This document shows, one piece after another, positions 57,663 through 64,000 of a stretch of DNA of 64,000 nt. The stretch lies in the NCBI RefSeq assembly GCF_036378875.1, contig NZ_DASUVO010000174.1:62001-126000 (forward strand). The letters are read 5' to 3'. The notes under the pieces are model-generated. The model did no database searches. It saw nothing but the letters and a program-made list of their open reading frames with translations, and had not been told where the DNA came from. The stretch comes from Actinophytocola sp036378875 (lineage in GTDB: Bacteria > Actinomycetota > Actinomycetes > Mycobacteriales > Pseudonocardiaceae). Position 1 is the first letter of the stretch. Every line of letters starts with the position of its first letter. Both the position numbers and the translations under genes were made by a program.

Positions 57663-59108
57663 TCACGTCGAGGCGGCATCACGGATGGCGCGCCATCCTG
57701 CCTCGACATGACGTTGTTCGGTTCTGGTGCCGCCCAACGCCATCCGCAGCACAACGCGACCCGCGATCTTCGTGTGTGTCAGGTACAGCGCGCCGCTGTC
57801 GTTGAGTGTCTCCATCAGCCGCAGCGTCGCGGCGTCGGCTTCCTCTGGTTTGCGGCCGGGCCAGCGGGGACGGAAGCACACAAGGCCAAGCGTTTGCGGC
57901 TCGTGCAGTTCGAAATCCGGGTCCTCGGCGACCCACGCCGCCAACTTGGCCGCCTGCGCGAGACCGGTGCGGATGTGGGCACGAAGGCCTTCCGCGCCGT
58001 ACCACCGCAGCACGGTCCACAGTTTCAACGCGCGGAACCGGCGCCCCAGCGAGATCTGCCAGTCCCGGTAGTCGACGACCGCCCCGGTGGACGTCGCCGC
58101 GTTGCGGAGGAACTCCGGGTGGATGGCCAGCGCGCCGAGCAGCGGCGTCCGGTCGGCCACCCACATCACGGTGCAGTCGAAGTTGGTGAGCAGCCACTTG
58201 TGCGGGTTGGTGGCGTAGGAGTCGGCGTACTCGGCCACCCCGTCGTGGAGTGAGCGCAGCTCCGGGCACACCGCGGCGACCCCCGCGTAGGCGGCGTCGA
58301 CGTGCAGCCACACCCCGTGCCGGCGGCACACCTCGCCAACGGCCCGAACCGGGTCGACGGCCGCCGTGGACGTGGTGCCGACGGTCGCGCAGACGAGCAC
58401 GGGCACCGCCCCGGCGGCGATGTCCTCGGCCAGCATCCGGTCAAGTGCCACGGGATCCATCGCGAGCGTCTTCGGATCGACGTCGACGATCCGGACGTTC
58501 TCGGCACCCACCCCGGCGACCCGGGCGCCCTTGGCCAGTGAGGAATGCGTTTCGGAGGACACGTACAGGGTGTGCCGTCCGGTGAGGCCGGCCTGTGCGA
58601 TCGTGCCGCCGCTGCTGCGGTGCAGTGCCGCGACGATCGCGAGGAGGCTCGCGCTGGACGCCGAGTCCTGGATAACGCCGCCGCCCGCGTCGTCGGTCCG
58701 GAAGTGCGCCGGCAGACCGAGCAACTCGGCGAGCCAGTCGACGACGACGGTCTCCAACTCGGTGCACGCCGGGCTGGTCGCCCACAGCATTCCCTGGACC
58801 CCGAGGCCGGAGGACAGCAGGTCGCCGAGGATCGCCGGACCGCTCGTGTTCGACGGGTAGTAGGCGAAGAAGCTGGGATGCTGCCAGTGGGTGATGCCGG
58901 GCAGCACGATCCGGTCGAGGTCGGCGAGGATCTCCGCGAAGCCCTCGCCGTGCTCCGGCGGATGCTCGGGCAGCGCACGCCGCACGTCCCCCGGCGCGAC
59001 CTGAGCCCGCACGGGCAGCGACTCGACGTTCGTGAGGTAGTCGGCGATCCAGTCGACGACCTGCTTGCCGTACTCGCGGAACTCGTCCGGCGTCATGTGC
59101 TGGTTCAT
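57663..59108 (-). CDS. Aromatic L-amino acid decarboxylase-type PLP enzyme
   Basis: A 481-residue group II PLP decarboxylase. Strong matches to animal DOPA decarboxylase include the N-terminal DEFREYGKQVVDWIADYL, PGITHWQHPSFFAYYPSNTS, SPACTELETVVVDWL, and the PLP lysine in NPHKWLLTNFDC. It should make tryptamine, tyramine or phenylethylamine from the amino acid, for use in a natural product or as an exported amine. ATG 59108 (ribosome site AGGAAGG) overlaps the MFS stop (ATGA), so the two are coupled. A terminator follows the stop. Confidence 0.92.
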   Translation of the reverse strand: MNQHMTPDEFREYGKQVVDWIADYLTNVESLPVRAQVAPGDVRRALPEHPPEHGEGFAEILADLDRIVLPGITHWQHPSFFAYYPSNTSGPAILGDLLSSGLGVQGMLWATSPACTELETVVVDWLAELLGLPAHFRTDDAGGGVIQDSASSASLLAIVAALHRSSGGTIAQAGLTGRHTLYVSSETHSSLAKGARVAGVGAENVRIVDVDPKTLAMDPVALDRMLAEDIAAGAVPVLVCATVGTTSTAAVDPVRAVGEVCRRHGVWLHVDAAYAGVAAVCPELRSLHDGVAEYADSYATNPHKWLLTNFDCTVMWVADRTPLLGALAIHPEFLRNAATSTGAVVDYRDWQISLGRRFRALKLWTVLRWYGAEGLRAHIRTGLAQAAKLAAWVAEDPDFELHEPQTLGLVCFRPRWPGRKPEEADAATLRLMETLNDSGALYLTHTKIAGRVVLRMALGGTRTEQRHVEAGWRAIRDAAST

Positions 59109-60262
59109 GGCGTCCTTCCTGTTGCCGCTCGCATTGTGGCGGCACAGGCCACCACGACCACGGCCAAGGCCAGCAGGCCGGTCGTCGTGTTCGTCGCCAC
59201 GGCGATCGCGCCGACGAGGAGTGGTCCGCCCGCGTCGCCGAGTTCGCGGCCGACTTCGGCGCTGCCCATGGTCTGGCCGAGGCGTTCCGGTGGCGTGGCC
59301 GCCGCCAGCGCGGCGAACCCCAACGGCGTGACCAGGCCCGTGCCGGCGCCGATGACCGCGGCGGCGGGGAGGAGGCCCAGCAGACCTGGCACGAGGGCGG
59401 TGATCGCGAACCCCGCGGCGGCCACGAGTAGTCCGGCCGTCATGCCGGCGCGGGCACCAAGTTTGCCGCTGTCGTGGCGACGGCCGGCCCACGGTTGGAC
59501 CAGTGCGGCCGTCGCGGCGAGCACCGACACCACCGCACCGGTGACCACGGGGTGCAGGCCCGCGCCCTGGACGGGCAGGAACCCGACGCCGACGGCGAGG
59601 CAGGCGGTGGACGCCGCCAGCGCCGCGGTCGGGGTGAGGAAGCCGGGGTGCAGCAGCCGGCGCGCGAGGTCGACGACCGTCTGCCGTGCCCGCGGCAACG
59701 GCGGCACCACGGGCGCGACGGCCAGGGCCCAGAGCGCGACCCCGGCCGCGAGCACGGCAAGCGTGGCGAACAGGAGGGGAAACCCACCCAGGGCGATCAG
59801 GACACCGCCGAGCAGCGGGCCGAGCGTGTAACCGATTCCTTTCCACGCGCCATACCCGCCGAAGGCACGGCCCTGGCTTGTGGCGGGCGTGAGCCGAGCG
59901 ACCATCGCACTCGCGGCCGGCGAGAACGCGGCCGCGGCCGCACCCTGCCCGAACCGCGCCACCCCAACCACGGCCGGCCCCGTCGCGAACACACACACCG
60001 CCGACACCGCCGCGAACGCGACCAACCCGCCGAGCAGCACCGGCCGCGGCCCGATCCGGTCGGCCAACGACCCGAAGACCGGCTTGAGCACGACCTCCGC
60101 ACCGTCGTAGACCGCGAGCAACACCCCGAGCGTCAACAACGACGCCTGCTCGGCCGACGCGTAGCCCCCGAGCCCCGCCGCGATGCTGTGCGCCCCGAAC
60201 GCGGTCACGAACCCGGCCGCGTACAGAGGGAACGTGGTGCGCATGATCTGCCATGCTCGCAT
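59105..60262 (-). CDS. MFS transporter, partner of the decarboxylase
   Basis: A 385-residue major facilitator with about 12 membrane segments and motif A FGSLADRIGPRPVLLGG. It is translationally coupled to the aromatic amino acid decarboxylase, so it probably exports the amine produced or exchanges it with the amino acid (inference). ATG 60262 begins the family-like N-terminus (MRAWQIMRTTFPLY); 60244 is an alternative. The open frame continues upstream through the dispersed repeat, but that part is not coding. The promoter must lie between the repeat end (60342) and 60262. Confidence 0.88.
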   Translation of the reverse strand: MRAWQIMRTTFPLYAAGFVTAFGAHSIAAGLGGYASAEQASLLTLGVLLAVYDGAEVVLKPVFGSLADRIGPRPVLLGGLVAFAAVSAVCVFATGPAVVGVARFGQGAAAAAFSPAASAMVARLTPATSQGRAFGGYGAWKGIGYTLGPLLGGVLIALGGFPLLFATLAVLAAGVALWALAVAPVVPPLPRARQTVVDLARRLLHPGFLTPTAALAASTACLAVGVGFLPVQGAGLHPVVTGAVVSVLAATAALVQPWAGRRHDSGKLGARAGMTAGLLVAAAGFAITALVPGLLGLLPAAAVIGAGTGLVTPLGFAALAAATPPERLGQTMGSAEVGRELGDAGGPLLVGAIAVATNTTTGLLALAVVVVACAATMRAATGRTP

Positions 60263-60341
60263 GTCATCCACGGCGACGGCGTACATGCCCGCGCGCTGGA
60301 CTTGTAGGCACTCGCGGCGTTCACCGCGGGCCTCTCCGGGT

Positions 60342-60742
60342 GCACGAGTGTCCCATTCGCTCGGACTGACCCCCGAAAGTTGTCCACAGGGGCCCGCGAC
60401 CTGGGGTTTTGTCTGTGTCGGTTGGTACGATGGCCTCGGGGTGGCCCCCGGGTATGGGTGGGGGATGCCTACGCAACCATCTGTGTTGGCGTTGATCATG
60501 AAACGGTCTCGGGCGATGTCGGGGCGTTGAACCCGGGCGGCCGTTTCGCGGTCTGACGGCGGGAAGTGCCCGTTTCGCGGGCGGTTCGAGTCGGTGGCCG
60601 TGCGAGGAAAGGCGTCCTTCATCACGCCCACGGTGAGGAAGGTTCCCTTCACCGCACCGAACCGCATCGCCCTCGACCAGGCCCTGAAGGGCACCCTCGG
60701 GACGGTCAGCGTCCTCAAGGGCACCCTCGAGACATCGGGAAC
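60342..60742 (-). repeat. Composite dispersed repeat, copy D
   Basis: On the minus strand this copy runs from GATGTCTCGAGGGTGCCC and GTCCCGAGGGTGCCCTTCAG (two tandem copies of that link, 60680-60742), through the GAACCTTCC/AAGGACGCC region, to ATGATCAACGCCAACACAGA, CATCCCCCACCCATACCC, CCTGTGGACAACTTTCG and GAATGGGACACTCGTGC at 60342. It has one G fewer than copies B and C in the C/G run near 60450, which breaks the reading frame shared by those copies, so the element is not conserved as a protein. It sits 80 bp upstream of the MFS start. Confidence 0.8.
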
Positions 60743-61103
60743 GCCCGGCCCGCGCCTGGTGGTGCTATCAGCGTTGTCTTGAAAGACGCTCTCGTGTCAT
60801 TGAAAGTCTTGAGCGCGTCGTTGATGACAACGGCGATGTCCCGATCGCGTCTTTCGAGACAGCGGTGTGCCCGCTGGACGCTACGCACTCGGCGCCCGCG
60901 AGGCAGCCAGCCTGACCAAGCCCGCGCCCCTCGCCCAGTTTGACGTAACCCCGGGCCTACGCAACCATCTGTGTCGGCGTTGATCGTGAACGGCGCATCC
61001 GCGAGGCGGTTTCACGGCGGTTGGGCCGGATCCGGCTTCGGTTCCTGAGGGGCACCCCCGGGACGTTCAGCGCCCCCAGGGGCATCCTTGAGGCATCGCA
61101 ACG
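60743..61103. repeat. Repeat fragments between copy D and the MbtH operon, no gene
   Basis: A hairpin-forming stretch (CTTGAAAGACGC, TTGAAAGTCTTGAGCGCG; 60779-60815) is followed by an isolated fragment of the dispersed element (60955-60992: CGCAACCATCTGTGTCGG with CGTTGATCGTGAA), and by another link-type unit at 61046-61095 (CCTGAGGGGCACCCCCGGGA, GGGGCATCCTTGAGGCATCG). No open frame here is supported. Confidence 0.55.
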
Positions 61104-61140
61104 CTTAGTGGGCCGGGCGCGCGGTGCCCGGCCCACTAAG
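61104..61140 (-). terminator. Terminator of the siderophore-uptake/MbtH operon
   Basis: CTTAGTGGGCCGGGC (61104-61118) and its exact complement (61126-61140) form a 15-bp stem with a 7-base loop, 26 bp past the MbtH stop. It is the clearest terminator in the window. Confidence 0.9.
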
Positions 61141-61166
61141 CCCGAGGTCGGAACCCCGCGCGCACC

Positions 61167-61373
61167 TCACTCCATCGCGTCGATGAGGCTCTGTGGGCGC
61201 ATGTCCATCCAGTTCTCCTCGACGTAGTCCAAACAGGACTGGCGGTCCGCAGGGCCGTGTGCGGTTCGCCAGCCGGCGGGGGCGTCCACAAAGGACGGCC
61301 ACAGGCTGTGCTGGTTCTCGTCGTTGACCAGTACCAGGTAGGTGGCCTCGGGGTCCTCGAACGGGTTGGTCAC
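61167..61373 (-). CDS. MbtH-like protein
   Basis: A 68-residue MbtH protein: TNPFEDPEATYLVLVNDENQ, HSLWPSF, PAGWRTAHGPADRQSCLDYV, ENWMDMRP. The conserved Trp residues and S...D...YV region that bind adenylation domains are intact. MbtH proteins are needed for folding and activity of partner NRPS adenylation domains. No NRPS is in the window, so the partner must lie beyond the right edge, probably for a siderophore, given the iron-siderophore binding gene directly upstream. It is the last gene of its operon. Confidence 0.95.
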   Translation of the reverse strand: MTNPFEDPEATYLVLVNDENQHSLWPSFVDAPAGWRTAHGPADRQSCLDYVEENWMDMRPQSLIDAME

Positions 61374-61390
61374 GTCGCCTCCACGGTGTT

Positions 61391-61417
61391 GATGGTTCGC
61401 TCAGCAAGCTCCGCTCA
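61391..61417 (-). repeat. 27-bp repeat carrying the stop codon of the siderophore-binding gene (copy 2)
   Basis: On the minus strand it begins with the TGA stop and reads TGAGCGGAGCTTGCTGAGC then GAACCATC. It matches the unit at 27011-27037 in 25 of 27 bases. It lies in the 41-bp gap between the binding-protein and MbtH genes and so is inside a transcribed operon, which argues against a terminator role. Confidence 0.65.
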
Positions 61418-62431
61418 CGAAGCGATGTCGGTACGCGCGTTCTTGATCGCCGTGCTCAGGTCGCGGATCACCGGCGCGGCCAGGGTGTAGTTGAACCGTG
61501 GCTCCGCGGACCAGTCGCCGAGCTGTCCGGCGGCCACCGCGGGCAGGGCCCGCCACGTCGGGAACTCGTTCATCTGTTCCTTGCTCAGCGAGAACGTCCT
61601 GGTGTCGGTCAGGATCAGGTCCGCCGGGTACTTGCCGACCTGCTCCCAGCTCAGCTGTTCCCAGTAGTCCTCCGACCCGCCGCCCTCGACGATGTCCAGG
61701 CCCAGCTCCTTGTAGTACGACAGGTCCGCGAAGAACTCCGGCTTCGCGATGTAGATGCTGTCCTTGTCCGAGTACACGACCAGCACCTTGAGGCCGGCCT
61801 TCTCCTTGGCCACCGTGCGCAGTTCGTCGGACGCCGCCTCGAACTCCGCCTTCGCGTCGGTGACCGTGGACGACGTCACGTCGGCGCCCAAGGCCTTGGC
61901 CAGTTCCTCGTACCGCTCGATCACCTTCGGCAGCGTCACCTTGTACTCGGAGAGCGCGAGGATGGGCGCGACCTTCTCCACCTTCGGGCCGGTTTCCGTG
62001 GTGATCGCCCACAGGTCGGTCGGCTTGGTGCCCGTCAGGCCGGTGACCAGCAGGTCCGGCTGCATGCCGATGAACTTCTCGACGTCGAAGTCGTCCCAGA
62101 CGACGCCCAGCGAGGTGGTCTTGTCGAGGTCGACGTTGCCGGCCTGGATCTCCTTCTCGCCCGACTCGGTCTTCTGCGGTCCGAACACGCCGGCCGCCTC
62201 GATACCGAAGTCCCACAGCGCCGCGGCCGAGCTGATGTACGCGACGACCTTCTGCGGCTGCTTGTCGCGCGTGACCTTGGTGCCGCGGTCGTCGGTGAAC
62301 TCCCACGCGCCGCCCCCGGAGGAAGAGGAGTTGGCCGGGGTGTCGTCACCGCAGCCGGCGAGTGCCGCGGTGGCGGCCAGACCGCCGGTGGCGAACAGGA
62401 AACCGCGGCGGCTGATGGGGCGGAACGGCAT
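61415..62431 (-). CDS. Iron-siderophore ABC transporter substrate-binding lipoprotein
   Basis: A 338-residue binding protein of the FepB/FhuD class. The N-terminus ISRRGFLFATGGLAATAALA and GC is a Tat signal with lipobox. The mature part has WEFTDDRGTKVTRDKQPQKV, typical of ferri-siderophore binders. ATG 62431 (GAGG 7 bases upstream) is preferred; GTG 62464 would lie inside the iron box. It should capture the ferri-siderophore at the outer face and deliver it to a permease not in the window. An iron-box sits 21 bp before the start, so it is repressed by iron. Confidence 0.92.
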   Translation of the reverse strand: MPFRPISRRGFLFATGGLAATAALAGCGDDTPANSSSSGGGAWEFTDDRGTKVTRDKQPQKVVAYISSAAALWDFGIEAAGVFGPQKTESGEKEIQAGNVDLDKTTSLGVVWDDFDVEKFIGMQPDLLVTGLTGTKPTDLWAITTETGPKVEKVAPILALSEYKVTLPKVIERYEELAKALGADVTSSTVTDAKAEFEAASDELRTVAKEKAGLKVLVVYSDKDSIYIAKPEFFADLSYYKELGLDIVEGGGSEDYWEQLSWEQVGKYPADLILTDTRTFSLSKEQMNEFPTWRALPAVAAGQLGDWSAEPRFNYTLAAPVIRDLSTAIKNARTDIAS

Positions 62432-62451
62432 GGCAACCTCGCATCGTCTAA

Positions 62452-62470
62452 TTAGGGTAGGCACACCTTA
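62452..62470. promoter_or_regulatory. Iron box (IdeR/DmdR-type) upstream of binding-protein gene
   Basis: TTAGGGTAGGCACACCTTA matches 15 of 19 positions of the IdeR/DmdR consensus TTAGGTTAGGCTAACCTAA. It lies 21 bp before the ATG and includes the stop codon (TAA) of the upstream ABC gene, so the regulator binds across the end of that gene. It implies iron-repressed transcription of the binding-protein/MbtH unit. Confidence 0.85.
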
Positions 62471-64000
62471 CTTCAATGGCGCCGGATTCTCGCGTGTGGC
62501 CGACCACGCCTGCCAGAGCGTCGCGTAGTGACCGCCCGCCATGACCAACTCGTCGTGCGTGCCGGACTCGACCACCCGGCCCGCATCGAGCACGACGATC
62601 CGGTCCGCCGACGCCGCCTGGGTGAGCCGGTGCGCGACGACCAGCGCGCTGCGGCCTTCCAGTGCCGCCACCGTCGCTCCCTCCAACAGCCGGGCGCCCG
62701 CGCTGCCGGCCTCCGCGGTGGCCTCGTCGAGGATCACGATCGGCGGGTCCGCGAGGACCAGACGCGCCAACGCCAACTGCTGCGACTGCGCGGTCGTGAG
62801 TCGGTGACCGCCCTCCCCCACGACGGTCGCGACCCCGTCGGGCAACGCACGCACCCACGGGAGCGCGCCGACCTTCTCGAGCGCGGCGTCCAGCTCGTCG
62901 TCGGTGGCGTCGGCCTTCGCGAGGCGCAGGTCGTCGGCGAGCGGGCCGGCGAACACGTGCACCTCCTGCGTGACGAGCACGACCGCGCGGCGGGTCGCCG
63001 TGGGCCCTAGCTCGTCCAGATGTGCGCCGCCGACGTGGATGTCGCCGCTCACCGGGGTGTGGATGCCGGCGATCAGCTTGGCGAGCGTGGTCTTGCCCGC
63101 CCCGCTGGCGCCGACCAGCGCCACCCGCTCCCCGGGCCGGATGTCGAGGTCCACGCCGTGCAGAACCTCCTCGCCGGCACGGTAGGCGTGGTGCACGCCG
63201 TTGACGTTCACCGACGCGTCGCGTGGCTGTGGCGGCTGGTCCGGCTCGGCGGGTGGCGGCGTCTCGACCACCCCGACCAGGCGGGCGAGGCTGGCCATCG
63301 CGGCCTGCGCGTCGTCCACAAGGGACAGTGCGACGTTGATCGGGTTGAACAGGCCGTGGAAGTACAGTGCCGCCGCGGTGGCCGTGCCGACCGACACGTC
63401 ACCGCTGCGCACCAACAGGAACCCGACGGTGAGCACGGCACCGAGCCCGACCAGCTCGGCGAGGTTGAGCCGGGCGAAGAACCGCGTCCACAGCCGGGCC
63501 GCGCGCAGGGCGATGTCGATGACGGCCTGGGACTTCGTGCCCACGCGCCCGAGGTGGTCGTCGGCGAGCCGGAACGCACGCACGGTCGAGCCGGCGCCGA
63601 TGGTGTCGAGCAGTTGGTGGGACAGCACACCGACGGTGACGCGCTGGCGTGCGTACATCGGGCCGGCGTTGCGCGCGTACCAGCGGACGGTGTGCGCCTG
63701 GATCGGCACGGCGAGCAGCGCGGCGAGGAGGAAACGCCAGTCCAGCACGGCAATCCCGCCGAGCGTGAGCGCGATGGTCAGCGACGCGCGGGCCAGCGCG
63801 GGCAACGCGTCCCGCACCGCCTCGGCGATCACGGTCACGTCGTCGGTGACCCGGGAGGTGAGGTCGCCGGAGCCGGCCTTCTCCACCTGTTCGAGCGGAA
63901 GCCGCAACGCCCGGTCCACGAACCGCTCCCGCAACCGGGCGAGCACCCGTTCCCCAACGCGCGCAACGAGGTTCGCGCCGAGCCCGGTGAGCGCCCCCTG
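62468..64000 (-). CDS. ABC transporter permease-ATPase fusion (siderophore, IrtB-like), 5' part beyond window
   Basis: The C-terminal 510 residues of an ABC exporter-type fusion. A membrane domain (about the first 270 residues seen, with EKAGSGDLTSRVTDDVTVI) precedes the ATPase: Walker A VGASGAGKTTLAKLI, Walker B PIVILDEATAEAG and H-loop VVAHRLTQA. The signature loop reads LTTAQSQQLALAR rather than LSGGQ, a degenerate form as in one half of heterodimeric exporters. Next to a siderophore binder it is likely the IrtA/IrtB or YbtP/Q type handling ferri-siderophore. The start lies past the right edge. Confidence 0.88.
   Translation of the reverse strand, partial: QGALTGLGANLVARVGERVLARLRERFVDRALRLPLEQVEKAGSGDLTSRVTDDVTVIAEAVRDALPALARASLTIALTLGGIAVLDWRFLLAALLAVPIQAHTVRWYARNAGPMYARQRVTVGVLSHQLLDTIGAGSTVRAFRLADDHLGRVGTKSQAVIDIALRAARLWTRFFARLNLAELVGLGAVLTVGFLLVRSGDVSVGTATAAALYFHGLFNPINVALSLVDDAQAAMASLARLVGVVETPPPAEPDQPPQPRDASVNVNGVHHAYRAGEEVLHGVDLDIRPGERVALVGASGAGKTTLAKLIAGIHTPVSGDIHVGGAHLDELGPTATRRAVVLVTQEVHVFAGPLADDLRLAKADATDDELDAALEKVGALPWVRALPDGVATVVGEGGHRLTTAQSQQLALARLVLADPPIVILDEATAEAGSAGARLLEGATVAALEGRSALVVAHRLTQAASADRIVVLDAGRVVESGTHDELVMAGGHYATLWQAWSATRENPAPLK

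Noticed and set aside
60263..60724. Long N-terminal extension of the MFS protein through the dispersed repeat
   Set aside because: The extra residues come from the repeat element, have no hydrophobic or domain character, and the family N-terminus begins at 60262.
1..64000. tRNA, rRNA, CRISPR arrays, phage genes or intact transposases
   Set aside because: I looked on both strands for cloverleaf-type tRNA arms, conserved rRNA segments, regular spacer arrays and DDE or serine recombinase motifs and found none that I could support.

Overview
The window reads as chromosomal DNA of a high-GC actinomycete, most likely a member of the Pseudonocardiaceae or a close relative (inference). The signs are strong GC bias in third codon positions, many GTG starts, several apparently leaderless genes, AfsR/SARP-type giant regulators, a DUF574 methyltransferase, a mycothiol-type DinB protein, MbtH, an IdeR/DmdR-like iron box and a KstR-like box. 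No rRNA, tRNA, CRISPR array, prophage or intact insertion sequence was seen. Almost all genes are accessory or secondary-metabolism type rather than housekeeping.

Layout. 1-9.5 kb: a SARP regulator cut by the left edge, a patatin-like lipase, a glycosyltransferase with a lipoprotein, a hydrolase fused to two EF-hands, and a DinB protein with an FAD monooxygenase. 9.5-15.7 kb: three divergent regulator/target pairs (TetR with FAD monooxygenase, ArsR-type with MFS, ArsR-type with PEP mutase), each with a visible palindromic operator. 15.7-25.4 kb: acyl-CoA dehydrogenase with a hairpin over its ribosome site, DHFR-like reductase, two methyltransferases, a sigma/anti-sigma module (MEDS-ATPase, sigma factor, membrane protein), a SLOG protein and an S9 peptidase. 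25.5-31.8 kb: an oxidation operon (P450, alpha/beta hydrolase, SDR, Baeyer-Villiger monooxygenase) under a divergent TetR, then a LacI regulator. 32-38.2 kb: a seven-repeat beta-propeller protein, then an operon of aldehyde dehydrogenase, C45 amidase, P1/NylC-like amidase and an oligopeptide ABC ATPase. The 5' end of this operon is destroyed where half of a second ATPase gene meets the last part of a gabT aminotransferase gene. 38.2-46.4 kb: S41 protease, a two-component system, a Tat-exported KstD-like flavoprotein behind a KstR-like box, a lone MASE1 membrane protein, and two envelope proteins. 46.5-57.4 kb: MFS with a tandem AsnC regulator, a second SARP/NB-ARC/TPR regulator, a secreted repeat protein, TetR, an LLM oxidoreductase, EamA with MarR, DivIVA and a frameshifted WD40 gene. 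57.6-64 kb: an aromatic amino acid decarboxylase/MFS pair and the edge of a siderophore locus (MbtH, iron-siderophore binding protein, ABC exporter/importer cut by the right edge).

The non-coding fraction is unusually structured. A composite repeat of about 310-400 bp occurs in whole or part at least five times (near 18.7, 19.0, 22.4, 60.3 and 60.9 kb). A double palindrome with core TACGGTCGACCGTA occurs at 25.4, 41.5 and 53.2 kb. A 27-bp repeat whose first bases are the stop codon of the upstream gene occurs at 27.0 and 61.4 kb. Several convergent gene ends carry large inverted repeats. These, together with the gabT/dppD junction and the NylC-like operon, are the most unusual items.
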